Shown here piece by piece: positions 36,237 to 46,426 of a stretch of 64,000 nucleotides of DNA. The stretch lies in contig JAGXGA010000067.1 in NCBI GenBank assembly GCA_024636975.1, forward strand, positions 1-64,000. The letters run 5' to 3'. The notes below the pieces were generated by a model, which saw only the letters and a list, made by a program, of their open reading frames with translations, was not told the DNA's origin and ran no database searches. Origin of the DNA: Mariniphaga sp. (GTDB lineage Bacteria > Bacteroidota > Bacteroidia > Bacteroidales > Prolixibacteraceae). Position numbers and translations under genes: made by a program. Numbering within the stretch: the first letter of the stretch is position 1; every line of letters begins with the position of its first letter.

Positions 36237-37181
36237 TTAAAACATCCTTGGTGAACTCCATTTTCGCCTGGAACTGAGTTCGTATGAAACCATAACTTCA
36301 TGCGTTCCAAAATTAAACGATCGCAGCCGGGCAGTAGTATATTCAACACCGTACCCTATTCTTAATTTATTATCGAAAATCCATTGGGCAACAAAACCAA
36401 ATGAATCGCCAAGCCGGTAATTAGCTCCCAACCATACTTTATTATTTAGCAAAAAATTGGCTGACAGATCGAAAATAGCAGGTGCCCCCCAAACAAAACG
36501 TGTTAAAGCAGTCGGTTTGAACTGAACAAAATCTGAAATTTGATATACATAACCTCCCATTAAATATACATGACGCAGTTCAGCTGAGGTCGAAAGGTAG
36601 TTATAATGTTCATTTTGTAATAATTTAGGAATTGAAAGCCCCACGTAATAATTCTCGCTTGAAAGAAAGGCCCCCACTCCGAAATTCGGCAACAATTTCT
36701 TATAAATATCTCGTGTAAACATTGGATCAGGAGGACCATCAGGATAACCTACATAATCAGCAAAATTCACTACATAATTTGTTATTCCGCCTTTTACTCC
36801 CAAACGAAGATGGTTATCGGCGTTTAATTGCACCCGGTAAGAATAATCCAGGTTAACCTGATCCCTTTTTTCAAACCCGGCTTTGTCTGAAATCACATTT
36901 AAACCAACGGCAACATTCTTAAATTTTAATGGGGTCTGAACTGAAAGTGTAAAAGTTCTTGGTGCTCCGTCCATGCCTGCCCATTGCTGTCTACCCAATA
37001 CCAAAAACCCGGGATTATCCCAGGTCCCGGCATAGGCTGGATTTATAACCTGTGTATTAAAATTATATTGTATAAATAATGGTTCCTGCTGGGCGTAGCC
37101 TATATTTGCCGACAGAATAAGAATAAGCATTCCCAGCCCGCCCTTAATGATTTTATGTAAAGAAAATTCCTTCATTTTCAT
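36237..37181 (-). CDS. PorP/SprF family type IX secretion membrane protein
   Basis: The product has 314 residues with a signal peptide ending near GYAQQ. It has the family opening EPLFIQYNFNTQVINPAYAGTWDNPGFLVLGRQQWAGMDGAPRTFTLSVQTPL and a beta-barrel with QVNLDYSYRVQLN and GYGVEYTTARL. PorP/SprF proteins anchor and present type B T9SS substrates on the cell surface. The gene lies 12 bp after the giant secreted protein gene (which encodes a type B C-terminal domain) and 28 bp before the OmpA gene, as in sprB-sprF type loci. Confidence 0.92.
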   Translation of the reverse strand: MKMKEFSLHKIIKGGLGMLILILSANIGYAQQEPLFIQYNFNTQVINPAYAGTWDNPGFLVLGRQQWAGMDGAPRTFTLSVQTPLKFKNVAVGLNVISDKAGFEKRDQVNLDYSYRVQLNADNHLRLGVKGGITNYVVNFADYVGYPDGPPDPMFTRDIYKKLLPNFGVGAFLSSENYYVGLSIPKLLQNEHYNYLSTSAELRHVYLMGGYVYQISDFVQFKPTALTRFVWGAPAIFDLSANFLLNNKVWLGANYRLGDSFGFVAQWIFDNKLRIGYGVEYTTARLRSFNFGTHEVMVSYELSSRRKWSSPRMF

Positions 37182-37193
37182 CTAAAAATAATT

Positions 37194-40100
37194 TTATCTG
37201 TTCAGGAAAATATACCCATTCACTGGTTCCAGTCCATCCTGTAAATAAAGAATGTAATAATAGGTACCGGCCGGTAGTTTTCCACTGCCGAATGTCCTTT
37301 GGCTGGTTGAATAGCCATCCCACCATGCATCTGCTATACCATGAACATCAGTATTCCCATAATTTCTCTTTTCATAGACCCGGTTCCCCCAGCGGTTAAA
37401 TATTTCAACTCTGGCATTAGGGTGCTTTTCCAGACATTTAATCCGCCATGTATCCTGAATGCCATCATCATTGGGAGAAAAGCCATTGGGGATTACCATT
37501 TCACATTGTTCTACTTCAACAACAACCGTGCTGCTGTCGATTACCTCACTGCCATCGGGAGCAATACCTGTTGCAATAGCCGTATTTTCAAATTCACCTC
37601 TTGTTTCATCTTCCGGCAGCACGATATACTCAGTAATGTAGTCTACTGAATTTCCAGGAAAAAGCTGCCCCACATCCTGTACAAAACCGGTTAATGGATC
37701 TTCAACCCTTACATCGTCCAGAATTACATTGCCGTTGTTGGTAACAATAATACTGAAAGTAACTGCCTCATTTAGTACCGCTTCAAGTGAAAATAATACA
37801 GCCTGTTTTTCAACTAAAACTGACGGAGCTTGAATTAAGGGGGTAACTGTTGGGGCATCGTCATTCACAGTACCTCCTGATATATCTTCAATACTTTCTC
37901 CATTTATAATTAAACCGGAGGCAAGAGCAGAATTTTCAACATTCCCTACATTCCTATCCGATTGGGTTACCTGGTAAGTGGCAGTTACTATACCTGCTTC
38001 GCCAGGTAGCAAAGTATCGGGAATTATCCGAAGATTAGTTATTCCGATCCGTTCATCAGTTATATCAATATGCCAGACAGGAAGATTTCCCGTATTAGTA
38101 ACTTCAAAAGAGTAATTAATAGTTTCATCATCGGAATTAAATATTCCTGTTTTAACCAGACCAATTGAAGCTGAAGAAGCATCCTGTTCATAATCGATAA
38201 CAACTTCTGCTTCACTGCACACCTCAGAATCCCAGATACTGCAAAGAGTATAGGAAACAGGTGAAGGATCGGCAAAGAATCCGGATTGTGGGGTAAAAAT
38301 CATCGTACCATTTACTTCATTATACATCCACCTGCCCTGTCCCTCAATATCAAGTTCATGTTGTAATCCCTCTGCCATTGGATCAAGGTCTACGGTTACT
38401 AAATCAGGTGATGCTGGTGTTCCATCACTTAGTACGTCATTATCCAGAATATTCACAGAGACTTCAGTGCCCGGCTGATTACCTGAACTACTGTCATCAA
38501 CAGCAACAGGCGCTTCATCATTATATACGATTGTGATTGTGCCATTATCACCCAAACCTGTCAGAATCTCCAAAAGCCGGTATGTTACAGGCTCAGTGGA
38601 ACCCGAAAATCCTGGTATGGGAGAAAAAGTTACATCGCCTGTTGAGGAATTCAGGCTCCAGCTTCCTTCCCCGGCCACATTCAGTTCATTCTGCACTCCT
38701 GCCCTGTTAAGGTTAATGTCAATAACTACCCGTACAGGCAAAGCCTGTGTACCATCACCCAATTCATCGTTTGTAAGTATGTTAACAGTAACTACATCTC
38801 CGGGAGAATGACCCGCACTTATATCGTCTTCAGCCAAAGGAGGCTGTTCATCATACCCAACTATTACAGTACCATCATCACTTAATCCAGTCAGATTTTC
38901 AATAAGAGTATAAATTAAAGGTGTAGGATTAGTCGAAAAACCAGGAAGAGGTGTAAAAACAACTTCACCTGTTTCGGAATTGAAAACCCAGTTCCCTTCT
39001 TCCGGCAAAGAATACTCCGATTGAATTCCCGACTGAGTGGAATCAAGATCAATAGTTATTGCTTCCGGAAATGCCGGTGAACCATCGCTCAATTTATCAT
39101 TCGCCACTATATCGATGGTTACAGCTTCCCCCGGAATGTTTCCCGTACTGTTATCATTAAAAGCAAAAGGTTCTCCCTCATTGTAATCAACCGTCACAGA
39201 AGCATTATCACTTAAGTCAGTTAAATCTTCTATAAGAAGATATGTAATTGGAGAAGGATCAGTGGTAAACCCTGACTGAGGTGTAAATGTAAGCTCACCT
39301 GACTGTATAATATAATTCCACACTCCCTCATTTTGTACAACCAATTCCGATTGAATTCCATCGGCTTCAAGATTCAGATCTACTGCAACCAGACTCGGCA
39401 AAGCCTGAGCTCCATCATTTAATAAGTCGTTTTCAAGTATTGCAATTTCCACTATATTACCAGAAATATGATCGGAACTGGTATCATCATTTGCGACAGG
39501 CGGAAACAAAGCGGCAACAACTGCTTCATCATCGGTTTCAACTGATTCATTACCATGATTTCCTGTTACTACCACTGTATTGATTACTGTCCCCTGATCC
39601 AAATCTGCCTGGGTGACAGAATAAAGAATGGAAATACTATGTGAATCTCCAGGATTCAGGCTTCCAATATTTTCATTCAGCTGCACAAGCGGATCATTAA
39701 CTGTAACATCTGTAATCGTGACATTCCCTGTATTTTCTGTCACAATTGTATAATTGATTTCATCACCTACAGCCTTATATGATTCCTGAAAAGCACTTTT
39801 GCCAACGGAAAGTCCAGGTCTTTGAACAGCTGTTACCGTTGCATCATCAGTAGCGTTCACCACAATGCTTGCCGAACCCAAACCTGTAACCGAAACGGTA
39901 TTCGTAATACTGCCTGAATTAAGATGAGATTGATTGATGATGAATGATTCGGTATAAGTGCGTATCTCTCCGGGAGCAAGAATTGCTATGTTATCGGTTA
40001 GTCCTATTAACTGGTCTGTTACTACAACACTTAGAAGAACTACATTTCCTGTATTCTCAACTTCAATGGTGTAAGTAATTTCATCGCCTACCGAATCATA

Positions 40101-42215
40101 GGTAAGCGGAGAAGCTGTTTTCCTTACTGCCAGGTTGGGATTCTGGCTGGCAGTAACAGTTACCTCATCACTGTCAGAGACAGGTTGACTGTCAGGATCG
40201 TTTCCTGCAACAGAAGCAGTATTACTAAGGCTACCATTATTCAAATCAACCTGGGAAATTGTATATGATTCTTCAATAGTCACTGATTCTCCGGAAGCCA
40301 GATTACCAATTGATTCTTCCAAATTAAGCAATTGATCTGATACAGTTACATCGGCAAGAATAACATTACCCGTATTCTCTACTACAATTGTATAAGCTAT
40401 AATATCACCTGCAGAATTATACGTTGCAGGAGAAGCTGTTTTGGTAATTGTAATACCGGGGCTTTGGGTGGCAGATATTGTAACATTATCACTCACATTA
40501 ATTGTATTCCCATCTGATGCTGTAGCTGTATTGGTAAGGGAGCCTGTATTAAGATCAGCCTGCGTAATTATATAAGTTTCGGTAAAAGATCGGGTACCTT
40601 CAGGTGCAAGATTTGGAATGGATTCACTTAAGTCAATAAGAGGGTCTGTAACAGTTATATTGGAAAGGGTAACATTACCTGTGTTTTCAACAGTAATTGT
40701 AAAATCGATCTCCTGGCCGACTGAACTATAGATAGTGGGCGATGCGGTTTTTATAATTGACAAATCCTGGCTGGTCTCTGCTTTTACTTCAGCTACAGCA
40801 CTGACTGTTTGTGAACCACCATACGTAGCAGTTGCTGTATTAGTAAGGCTGCCTGCATTAATATCACCCTGTTCAATTGTGTATATTTCAGTAAAATCTT
40901 CAGTATCACCAGGAGCAAGGCTGGGAATGGTTGTTGAAAGGCCTGTCAAAGGATCTTCTATACCTATATTGGTAAGGGTAACATTTCCTGTATTTTCTAC
41001 TACAATTGTATAAGTAATGTCATCTCCTACCTCATCATAAGTTGCAGGTAAAGCAGTTTTACTGATGGTAAGCGCCGGAGTTACATCGGCATTTACTGTT
41101 TCTTCAGCACTTTCATTAATTGAACCACCATTTTTAGCAGTAACCGTATTGGTAAAAGTACCGGCATTCAAATCGGCCTGAATTATTTCGTAAGTTGTAG
41201 TGAATGTTTGCTCAGCACCGGGAGCAAGGCTGGCAATAGTTTCATTCATGCCGGTCTTAAGGTCTTCTACAGCTATTCCTGTAAGGGTAACGTTCCCGCT
41301 ATTCTCAACTACAATGGTATAGGTTATTACATCGCCAACGGAATCATAGGTTGTTGGTGGTGAAGCAGTTTTACTGATGGTAAGCGCCGGAGTTACATCG
41401 GCATTTACTGTTTCTTCAGCACTTTCATTAATTGAACCACCATCTTTAGCAGTAACCGTATTGGTAAAAGTACTGGCATTCAAATCGGCCTGAATTATTT
41501 CGTAAGTTGTAGTGAATGTTTGCTGAGCACCGGGAGCAAGGCTGGCAATAGTTTCATTCATGCCGGTCTTAAGGTCTTCTACAGTTATTCCTGTAAGGGT
41601 AACGTTCCCGCTATTCTCAACTACAATGGTATAGGTTATTACATCGCCAACGGAATCATAGGTTGTTGGTGGTGAAACAGTTTTGGTAAGACTTAAAGCC
41701 GGCAGCTGATCTATTGTTACCACTACATATTGGGTATTCTCTATTCCTTCCGCAGTGGTTACCGTGGCATTATTTTCAATAGCAATGCCGGTATTTATAA
41801 TATCCTGGGAAACGGGATTATTATATGTACCAATTACAGACTCTCCGGGTGCTAAAGTTGTTAAATCCAAAAAAATGTCTCCAAATTCATTGTCATTAAC
41901 CTTTACCTCTGTTAATATTTCATCTCCGGTATTTGTTACAGTATAGGTATAAGTAACTTCTGTAGGAGCGGAGACTATTGCGGGATCGGCAGTAATTTCA
42001 AGTGACACAATTGCTGCCTGTGCAAATTTATTATCTATTTCTGTATTGAAATTCTCAGCAGTCGAACCATAAACCGGCACCAGAATACAAGCAATGTAAA
42101 TAAGAATCCTGAACGATTTAATAAATTTTCCTGCTACCCCTGATATACAGGAAGTAAATGACCGAAAATATAAATAAAGCTGTAAAACAGTTATATCAAA
42201 AAAGAATGATTTCAT
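37194..42215 (-). CDS. Giant T9SS-secreted repeat protein with gliding-type C-terminal domain
   Basis: The product has 1673 residues. An N-terminal hydrophobic export segment (SFRILIYIACILVPVYGSTA) lies unusually far in, near residues 35-53. About eight DUF11/DUF7507-type beta-sandwich repeats of about 105 residues follow (SLTKTVSPPTTYDSVGD...), then four cadherin/VCBS-like units of about 100 residues (VANDD... and AVDDS... openings), then two more DUF7507-like repeats. The last ~100 residues (CEMVIPNGFSPNDDGIQDTW ... WGNRVYEKRNYGN ... GTYYYILYLQDG) are a gliding-motility-associated type B T9SS C-terminal domain. Probably a surface adhesin, presented by the PorP/SprF protein encoded next to it. 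Confidence 0.88.
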   Translation of the reverse strand: MKSFFFDITVLQLYLYFRSFTSCISGVAGKFIKSFRILIYIACILVPVYGSTAENFNTEIDNKFAQAAIVSLEITADPAIVSAPTEVTYTYTVTNTGDEILTEVKVNDNEFGDIFLDLTTLAPGESVIGTYNNPVSQDIINTGIAIENNATVTTAEGIENTQYVVVTIDQLPALSLTKTVSPPTTYDSVGDVITYTIVVENSGNVTLTGITVEDLKTGMNETIASLAPGAQQTFTTTYEIIQADLNASTFTNTVTAKDGGSINESAEETVNADVTPALTISKTASPPTTYDSVGDVITYTIVVENSGNVTLTGIAVEDLKTGMNETIASLAPGAEQTFTTTYEIIQADLNAGTFTNTVTAKNGGSINESAEETVNADVTPALTISKTALPATYDEVGDDITYTIVVENTGNVTLTNIGIEDPLTGLSTTIPSLAPGDTEDFTEIYTIEQGDINAGSLTNTATATYGGSQTVSAVAEVKAETSQDLSIIKTASPTIYSSVGQEIDFTITVENTGNVTLSNITVTDPLIDLSESIPNLAPEGTRSFTETYIITQADLNTGSLTNTATASDGNTINVSDNVTISATQSPGITITKTASPATYNSAGDIIAYTIVVENTGNVILADVTVSDQLLNLEESIGNLASGESVTIEESYTISQVDLNNGSLSNTASVAGNDPDSQPVSDSDEVTVTASQNPNLAVRKTASPLTYDSVGDEITYTIEVENTGNVVLLSVVVTDQLIGLTDNIAILAPGEIRTYTESFIINQSHLNSGSITNTVSVTGLGSASIVVNATDDATVTAVQRPGLSVGKSAFQESYKAVGDEINYTIVTENTGNVTITDVTVNDPLVQLNENIGSLNPGDSHSISILYSVTQADLDQGTVINTVVVTGNHGNESVETDDEAVVAALFPPVANDDTSSDHISGNIVEIAILENDLLNDGAQALPSLVAVDLNLEADGIQSELVVQNEGVWNYIIQSGELTFTPQSGFTTDPSPITYLLIEDLTDLSDNASVTVDYNEGEPFAFNDNSTGNIPGEAVTIDIVANDKLSDGSPAFPEAITIDLDSTQSGIQSEYSLPEEGNWVFNSETGEVVFTPLPGFSTNPTPLIYTLIENLTGLSDDGTVIVGYDEQPPLAEDDISAGHSPGDVVTVNILTNDELGDGTQALPVRVVIDINLNRAGVQNELNVAGEGSWSLNSSTGDVTFSPIPGFSGSTEPVTYRLLEILTGLGDNGTITIVYNDEAPVAVDDSSSGNQPGTEVSVNILDNDVLSDGTPASPDLVTVDLDPMAEGLQHELDIEGQGRWMYNEVNGTMIFTPQSGFFADPSPVSYTLCSIWDSEVCSEAEVVIDYEQDASSASIGLVKTGIFNSDDETINYSFEVTNTGNLPVWHIDITDERIGITNLRIIPDTLLPGEAGIVTATYQVTQSDRNVGNVENSALASGLIINGESIEDISGGTVNDDAPTVTPLIQAPSVLVEKQAVLFSLEAVLNEAVTFSIIVTNNGNVILDDVRVEDPLTGFVQDVGQLFPGNSVDYITEYIVLPEDETRGEFENTAIATGIAPDGSEVIDSSTVVVEVEQCEMVIPNGFSPNDDGIQDTWRIKCLEKHPNARVEIFNRWGNRVYEKRNYGNTDVHGIADAWWDGYSTSQRTFGSGKLPAGTYYYILYLQDGLEPVNGYIFLNR
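41051..41674 (-). repeat. Tandem 312-bp repeat inside the giant adhesin gene
   Basis: Two adjacent 312-bp units (41051-41362 and 41363-41674) are nearly identical at the DNA level, differing in only a few bases, and each encodes one 104-residue DUF7507 repeat. Other repeats of the gene are clearly diverged. The pair looks like a recent duplication and a site where copy number may vary. Confidence 0.85.
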
Positions 42216-42478
42216 AATCTTTGGTTTTGTTATTATGATTATGCATGCTTTACCAAAGCTTCCACGCCAGAAAATTAGTCATTTATTTAAAACCCGCAGC
42301 AGGTTGGTAAGCATCTAACTTTATTAAAAGGTTCTCCTTCCCCAGGTTGTTCAAATTTTCTCCTAAAATAAGCAGAATTTTTTTTATTCAAATATTTAAT
42401 TACTTCTTTATAAAAGCACTAGGGTTTGTTTATAATAAAGTTTTGATTGGAGGCATATTCAGGCAGGGCTGCATTAAA

Positions 42479-43909
42479 TTAAACCTGCGAAGGTAAACTG
42501 TAAGGATGCCTGTACTCTTTTTGAAACATACTGTTTGCTTCATCATCATCCAATACAGACAATGTTTCCGGATTTAGATTCAAAGTTCTACCTGATTTAT
42601 AGGAAATATTGGCAAGGTGAATCAATGCACAGGAATAAAACCCTTCTTCAATCGGTGCTGTAAGTATACCAGGATCGTTGGCATGGATGGCGTCAATGAA
42701 ATTCTGATAATGGTTCCCTTGTCCTTTTCCTGATTCTCCGGGTTCTCTGCTTTTTCCCATAAAAGTCTGCCACCCATCTACATCTTTCAACATATATCCT
42801 TTTGAACCGTAAAAGATATTACCCACAACATTGGCAGAACCGGTCATATAGGTGTTGGTAAGACTTTCCCCTGAGCCTAAATGGTTTCCTTCAGGATTGC
42901 TCATCCAATGCCTGACTTCAAACTGCAGAATTTTCTTTTTATCACCACCACCTTCCTTATCCGAAAATTCAAACATAGCCATCAGCACATTGGGAGTTTG
43001 CTGATCATCGTTAAACATCATATGGCCTCCGACAGCACTTACCTTTGAAGGATACTTAACGCCAAGCCCCCAGCGGGCCACATCCAGTTCATGAACGCCC
43101 TGGTTACCCAAGTCACCATTGCCATAATCCCAGTGCCAGTGCCAGTTGTAATGAAAGCGATTGCGGTTGAAAGGCCTTAAGGGCGACGGACCTAACCACA
43201 TATCATAATCTACTTTTTCCATCTAACTTTTAGTAAAAGGGCCAATCCACGAATTACTGTCAACTGTGCTGGAATACTTTTCATCCTCCTTCATATAGCC
43301 GTCAGGATAACTGCCAATGGAATTGCGCCACTTATAACAGATTTCCTTTGCCAGATAAACTTCACCCAGCTTTCCATCCTGCATATATTGAACAGCCGAT
43401 TGGGCTGAAGGATTACTTCTTTGTTCGGCACCATCCTGAACTACCACTCCATATTTCTTTGCAGCTTTAAGTAGCATTCGTCCTTCTTCGATGGTATGAC
43501 AGCAGGGCTTTTCAATACTGGCATGTTTGCCCGACTGTATCGCCCAGATGCCTGCAAGGGAGTGCCAGTGATTTGGAGTTACAACCGATACTGCATCAAT
43601 TGATTGATCTTCGAAAAGTATGCGCATATCTTTATATATCTTAGGTTCACGCAAATCTTTATCGGAAAAATGTTTCTTTACCCGATCGGCAAACAGGTTT
43701 TCATCCACATCGCATAAGGCTGCAACCTCTACATTTTTTAATTTTTGGTATTCCTGAATATGCGACTGTCTCATTCCACGGATACCAATAACAGCTACAT
43801 TTATACGATCATTAGCACCCTTCCACCCTGTTCCTGAAAGAATAGTGGGAACTGTAATGATTCCTAAATTTCCCACAGCAGAAGTTTTAATAAATTTTCG
43901 TCTTTGCAT
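42479..43909 (-). pseudogene. Gfo/Idh/MocA oxidoreductase interrupted by an in-frame TAG
   Basis: Two consecutive frames in the same phase encode one oxidoreductase. The N-part (43223-43909) has a Tat-like start MQRRKFIKTSAVG and the Rossmann domain with EKPCCHT. The C-part (42479-43222) continues VDYDMWLGPSPLRPFN...HYNWHWHWDYGNGDLGNQG. A TAG at 43225-43223 is followed directly by ATG. Compared with relatives that run straight from the KWRNSIG region into the YDLWLGP motif, about 21 codons (63 bp) including the stop look inserted. TAG is an ordinary stop elsewhere in this window. It is probably inactivated, although stop-start re-initiation making two chains is possible. Confidence 0.65.
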
Positions 43910-44096
43910 TACTTCATCTTTTTAAAGACATATATGTTCTACATTTTACAAGTTTAAGAATTATACCAGTTTAAAATGGTTATCTTATAATAAAATTAAA
44001 TGATTACCGACTCTGGTATAAATTTAGTTAAAAAGTTTTGTAAGGGTTAAAGCATATCAACGACTAAAACTATGTTTTAATGAAAAATTAGCTAAA

Positions 44097-45092
44097 ATGA
44101 AAATAATATATTTAATAGTGATTATAACATTAGGATTTGCCTGTTCAGTAAATGAAATTGATAGTAAGCCGGAATACGATTCGCAATCTGAATTATGGCT
44201 TGTCGATACTACTAAAATGACGGGGACAAAAGTAACTGAGGCCTTTCCAATGGTTACCGAACCAGATTATGTAATTGCAAATAAAGCACCATTTGTGAAT
44301 TTTAACGAAGAAAAGGCCATAGTATTTAAAATCAAAAATGAAATTTATATTTATCCTATCTGGATGATGGGAGTAGAGGTTGTAAATGACATGCTTGATG
44401 ATGTTGGATTTGCTGTAACATATTGTCCTAAAACTAAAACTTCCTATGTCATTAACCGAAAATTAAATGATAATACTTACACATTTAAAGCTTCTGGCTT
44501 ATTGTACCAGGATAACCTTGTTTATTATGACACAGAATCAAATAGTTATTGGTCACAAATGCTTTTTAAAAGCATTCATGGTCCTCAAATTAAGCAAAAC
44601 CCTGTTTTTATACATTCCTTTGAAATGAACTATAATTCTGCCATACATATATTTCCAGATGCCAAAGTTTTCATAAATTATCCTTCAAATAAAGAAAATT
44701 TTAAATCATTTACCATCAACAAAAGCAATACTGAAGGTGAATTGGTAATAGGCATTTTTGATTTAAAAACTAAACCTGATGTTTTACCTGTATTAAATAT
44801 CGACAGGTTACCTGAAAAGGGAGTATACAGCTACAATGACTTGTTGGTGGTAATTAAAAAAGAATATCAATTTTTAAATGTGTTTAATCGTGTTGCAGGC
44901 AGAACATTTGAATTCCATGATGACTTTCCAAATATTTTAAAAGATAATGAAGGCAATATTTGGGATGTATTTGGCACGGCAATCAGTGGACCGGCCAAAG
45001 GTGAAAAAATGGAAAGGCCTGTTTCATTCATTGCTCAATGGTGGGCATGGATGGGGATATATAATTCTTTTGATCATCTGAATGATAAATAA
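44097..45092 (+). CDS. DUF3179 lipoprotein
   Basis: The product has 331 residues with a lipoprotein signal (IIYLIVIITLGFAC, lipobox Cys near residue 16). The rest is the DUF3179 domain: VTEPDYVIANKAPFVNF, YPIWMMGVEVVNDMLDDVGFAVTYCPKTKTSYVINR and YYDTESNSYWSQML, then a C-terminal segment ending FIAQWWAWMGIYNSF. The family function is unknown. The gene is noticeably more AT-rich than its neighbours and has no operon partner, so recent transfer is possible. Confidence 0.8.
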   Translation: MKIIYLIVIITLGFACSVNEIDSKPEYDSQSELWLVDTTKMTGTKVTEAFPMVTEPDYVIANKAPFVNFNEEKAIVFKIKNEIYIYPIWMMGVEVVNDMLDDVGFAVTYCPKTKTSYVINRKLNDNTYTFKASGLLYQDNLVYYDTESNSYWSQMLFKSIHGPQIKQNPVFIHSFEMNYNSAIHIFPDAKVFINYPSNKENFKSFTINKSNTEGELVIGIFDLKTKPDVLPVLNIDRLPEKGVYSYNDLLVVIKKEYQFLNVFNRVAGRTFEFHDDFPNILKDNEGNIWDVFGTAISGPAKGEKMERPVSFIAQWWAWMGIYNSFDHLNDK

Positions 45093-45263
45093 TTTTTCCA
45101 CCATAAACTATAATTATCTCAAACCAATATAATCCTCTTCTGCAAATAGTTCTGTCATAAAAACACTTTGTATAAAATCCACTCCTGTTCAAATCGCGGG
45201 GGATTTAATTTTTTGATGATCCTTTCTCTGTTTTTATCCTTGAAATGCTATGTAACATTTTTT

Positions 45264-45279
45264 CCGTGTACGAACACGG
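45264..45279. promoter_or_regulatory. 16-bp palindrome, candidate LacI operator
   Basis: CCGTGT-ACGA-ACACGG is a perfect 6+6 bp inverted repeat. It lies about 20 bp upstream of a perfect -7 element, where the -33 box would be, and directly before the LacI regulator gene. This suits an autorepression site. Confidence 0.5.
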
Positions 45280-45297
45280 CAAGTGAGAAATTTTCGT

Positions 45298-45305
45298 TAG
45301 TTTTG
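45298..45305 (+). promoter_or_regulatory. Promoter -7 element of the lacI-type gene
   Basis: TAGTTTTG at 45298-45305 is a perfect TAnnTTTG. No TTTG -33 box is found at the usual spacing; the candidate operator palindrome occupies that place. Transcription would start near 45312, about 16 nt before the ATG at 45328. Confidence 0.5.
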
Positions 45306-45327
45306 CATTTAAGTTCTTCAATAAAAA

Positions 45328-46426
45328 ATGTCAATTAATTAAAAATAAAACTGTTATAGAAACTAAAAAGCAAATACGGATAAAAGATATTGCAGAAAAA
45401 GCAAATGTTTCTATTGGTACTGTTGACAGGGTATTACATAACCGGGGCGAAGTGGCTGAAGATACAAAATCAAAGATACTTCAGATAGTAAAGGAGATGG
45501 ATTACCAGCCCAATATCCTGGCAAGTACATTAGCTTCAAAAAAATCTGCATTGTTTGCAACTCTTTTTCCTGAACCTCCGTCGCCAGAAGGTTACTGGAA
45601 TAAACCAGTAGTAGGTGTCAATAAAAGAATAGCGGAACTCCGGCAATATGGAGTACAGGTAGTACCTTTTTCCTTTAGCCAGAATGAACCGAAAAGCTTT
45701 GTAATAAATGCACTAAAAGTTCTTGAACTAAAACCTGATGGTGTTGTCTTTGCTCCTTTCTACAAAAAAGAAGCAACCGAATTTATCGGGCAGTTAAAAG
45801 AATTGAGTATCCCTTTTGTTTTTATCGATTCAGAGATAAAAGAAGCCGGGCAGGTTGGATACATAGGCCAGAATTCTTACCAAAGCGGATTGGTTTCAGG
45901 GAAACTGCTTGATTTAATTCTTCCCGAAGGGAATGTGCTTGTTATTCATTTTGCAAAGGAGATGGACAACCAAAACCACCTGGTGCAACGTGAAAAAGGT
46001 TTTTATGATTGGTATAATAATAACAACAGAGACATCCATCAACTCTACACAATTGAAATTCCAGATACCAATGGCGAGAAATGGATGGAACCGGTATTGG
46101 AAGCCATTCGCAAAAAGAACATCAAAGGGCTGTTTGTTACCAATTCGAAAGTATTTAATGTAGGCCGGCTGGTAGAAAAGTACAATCTTAATGGATTAAA
46201 AATAATCGGGCACGACCTGCTGAATGAAAACATTACTTTTTTAAAAAAAGATATCGTACAGTTTTTAATTTGTCAGCGCCCCGAAGAGCAGGGATACAAT
46301 GCCATTAATAAAATTTTCAGGCATGTTGTACAAAAAAGGGTAACTGCCAGGGAAAACTATACATCCATTGACATCGTAACAAAAGAAAATGTAGATTATT
46401 ATAAAGAATTTAAAAAGGATATATAA
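45328..46426 (+). CDS. LacI-family transcriptional regulator with a frame problem at its start
   Basis: The DNA-binding helix-turn-helix (RIKDIAEKANVSIGTVDRVLHNRGEV) is encoded in frame upstream of the first usable start, a GTG at 45452, which would cut the domain off. No ATG, GTG or TTG occurs in that frame between the TGA at 45284 and 45452. An ATG at 45328 fits if one base is skipped at the TAA at 45340 (giving M-S-I-N-K-N-K-T...). So there is an indel, a +1 shift or a rare start. The rest (about 300 residues) is a periplasmic-binding-like sensor (GYIGQNSYQSGLVSGKLLD). The stop overlaps the next ATG by one base, so it probably controls the sugar-acid genes. Confidence 0.8.

Noticed and set aside
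37194-42215. Regularly spaced repeats that might look like a CRISPR array
   Set aside because: The spacing is about 312 bp, the repeats are in one long open frame and encode DUF7507-type domains; there are no short unique spacers or cas genes.
43223-43225. TAG as a reassigned (pyrrolysine-type) codon in the Gfo/Idh gene
   Set aside because: TAG is the normal stop of several intact genes here (GH5, NIPSNAP, KDG kinase), and the surrounding 21 codons look inserted.
45180-45210. tRNA-like T-loop string GTTCAAATC
   Set aside because: The flanking bases do not pair as a T-stem, and no D- or anticodon arms are found upstream.
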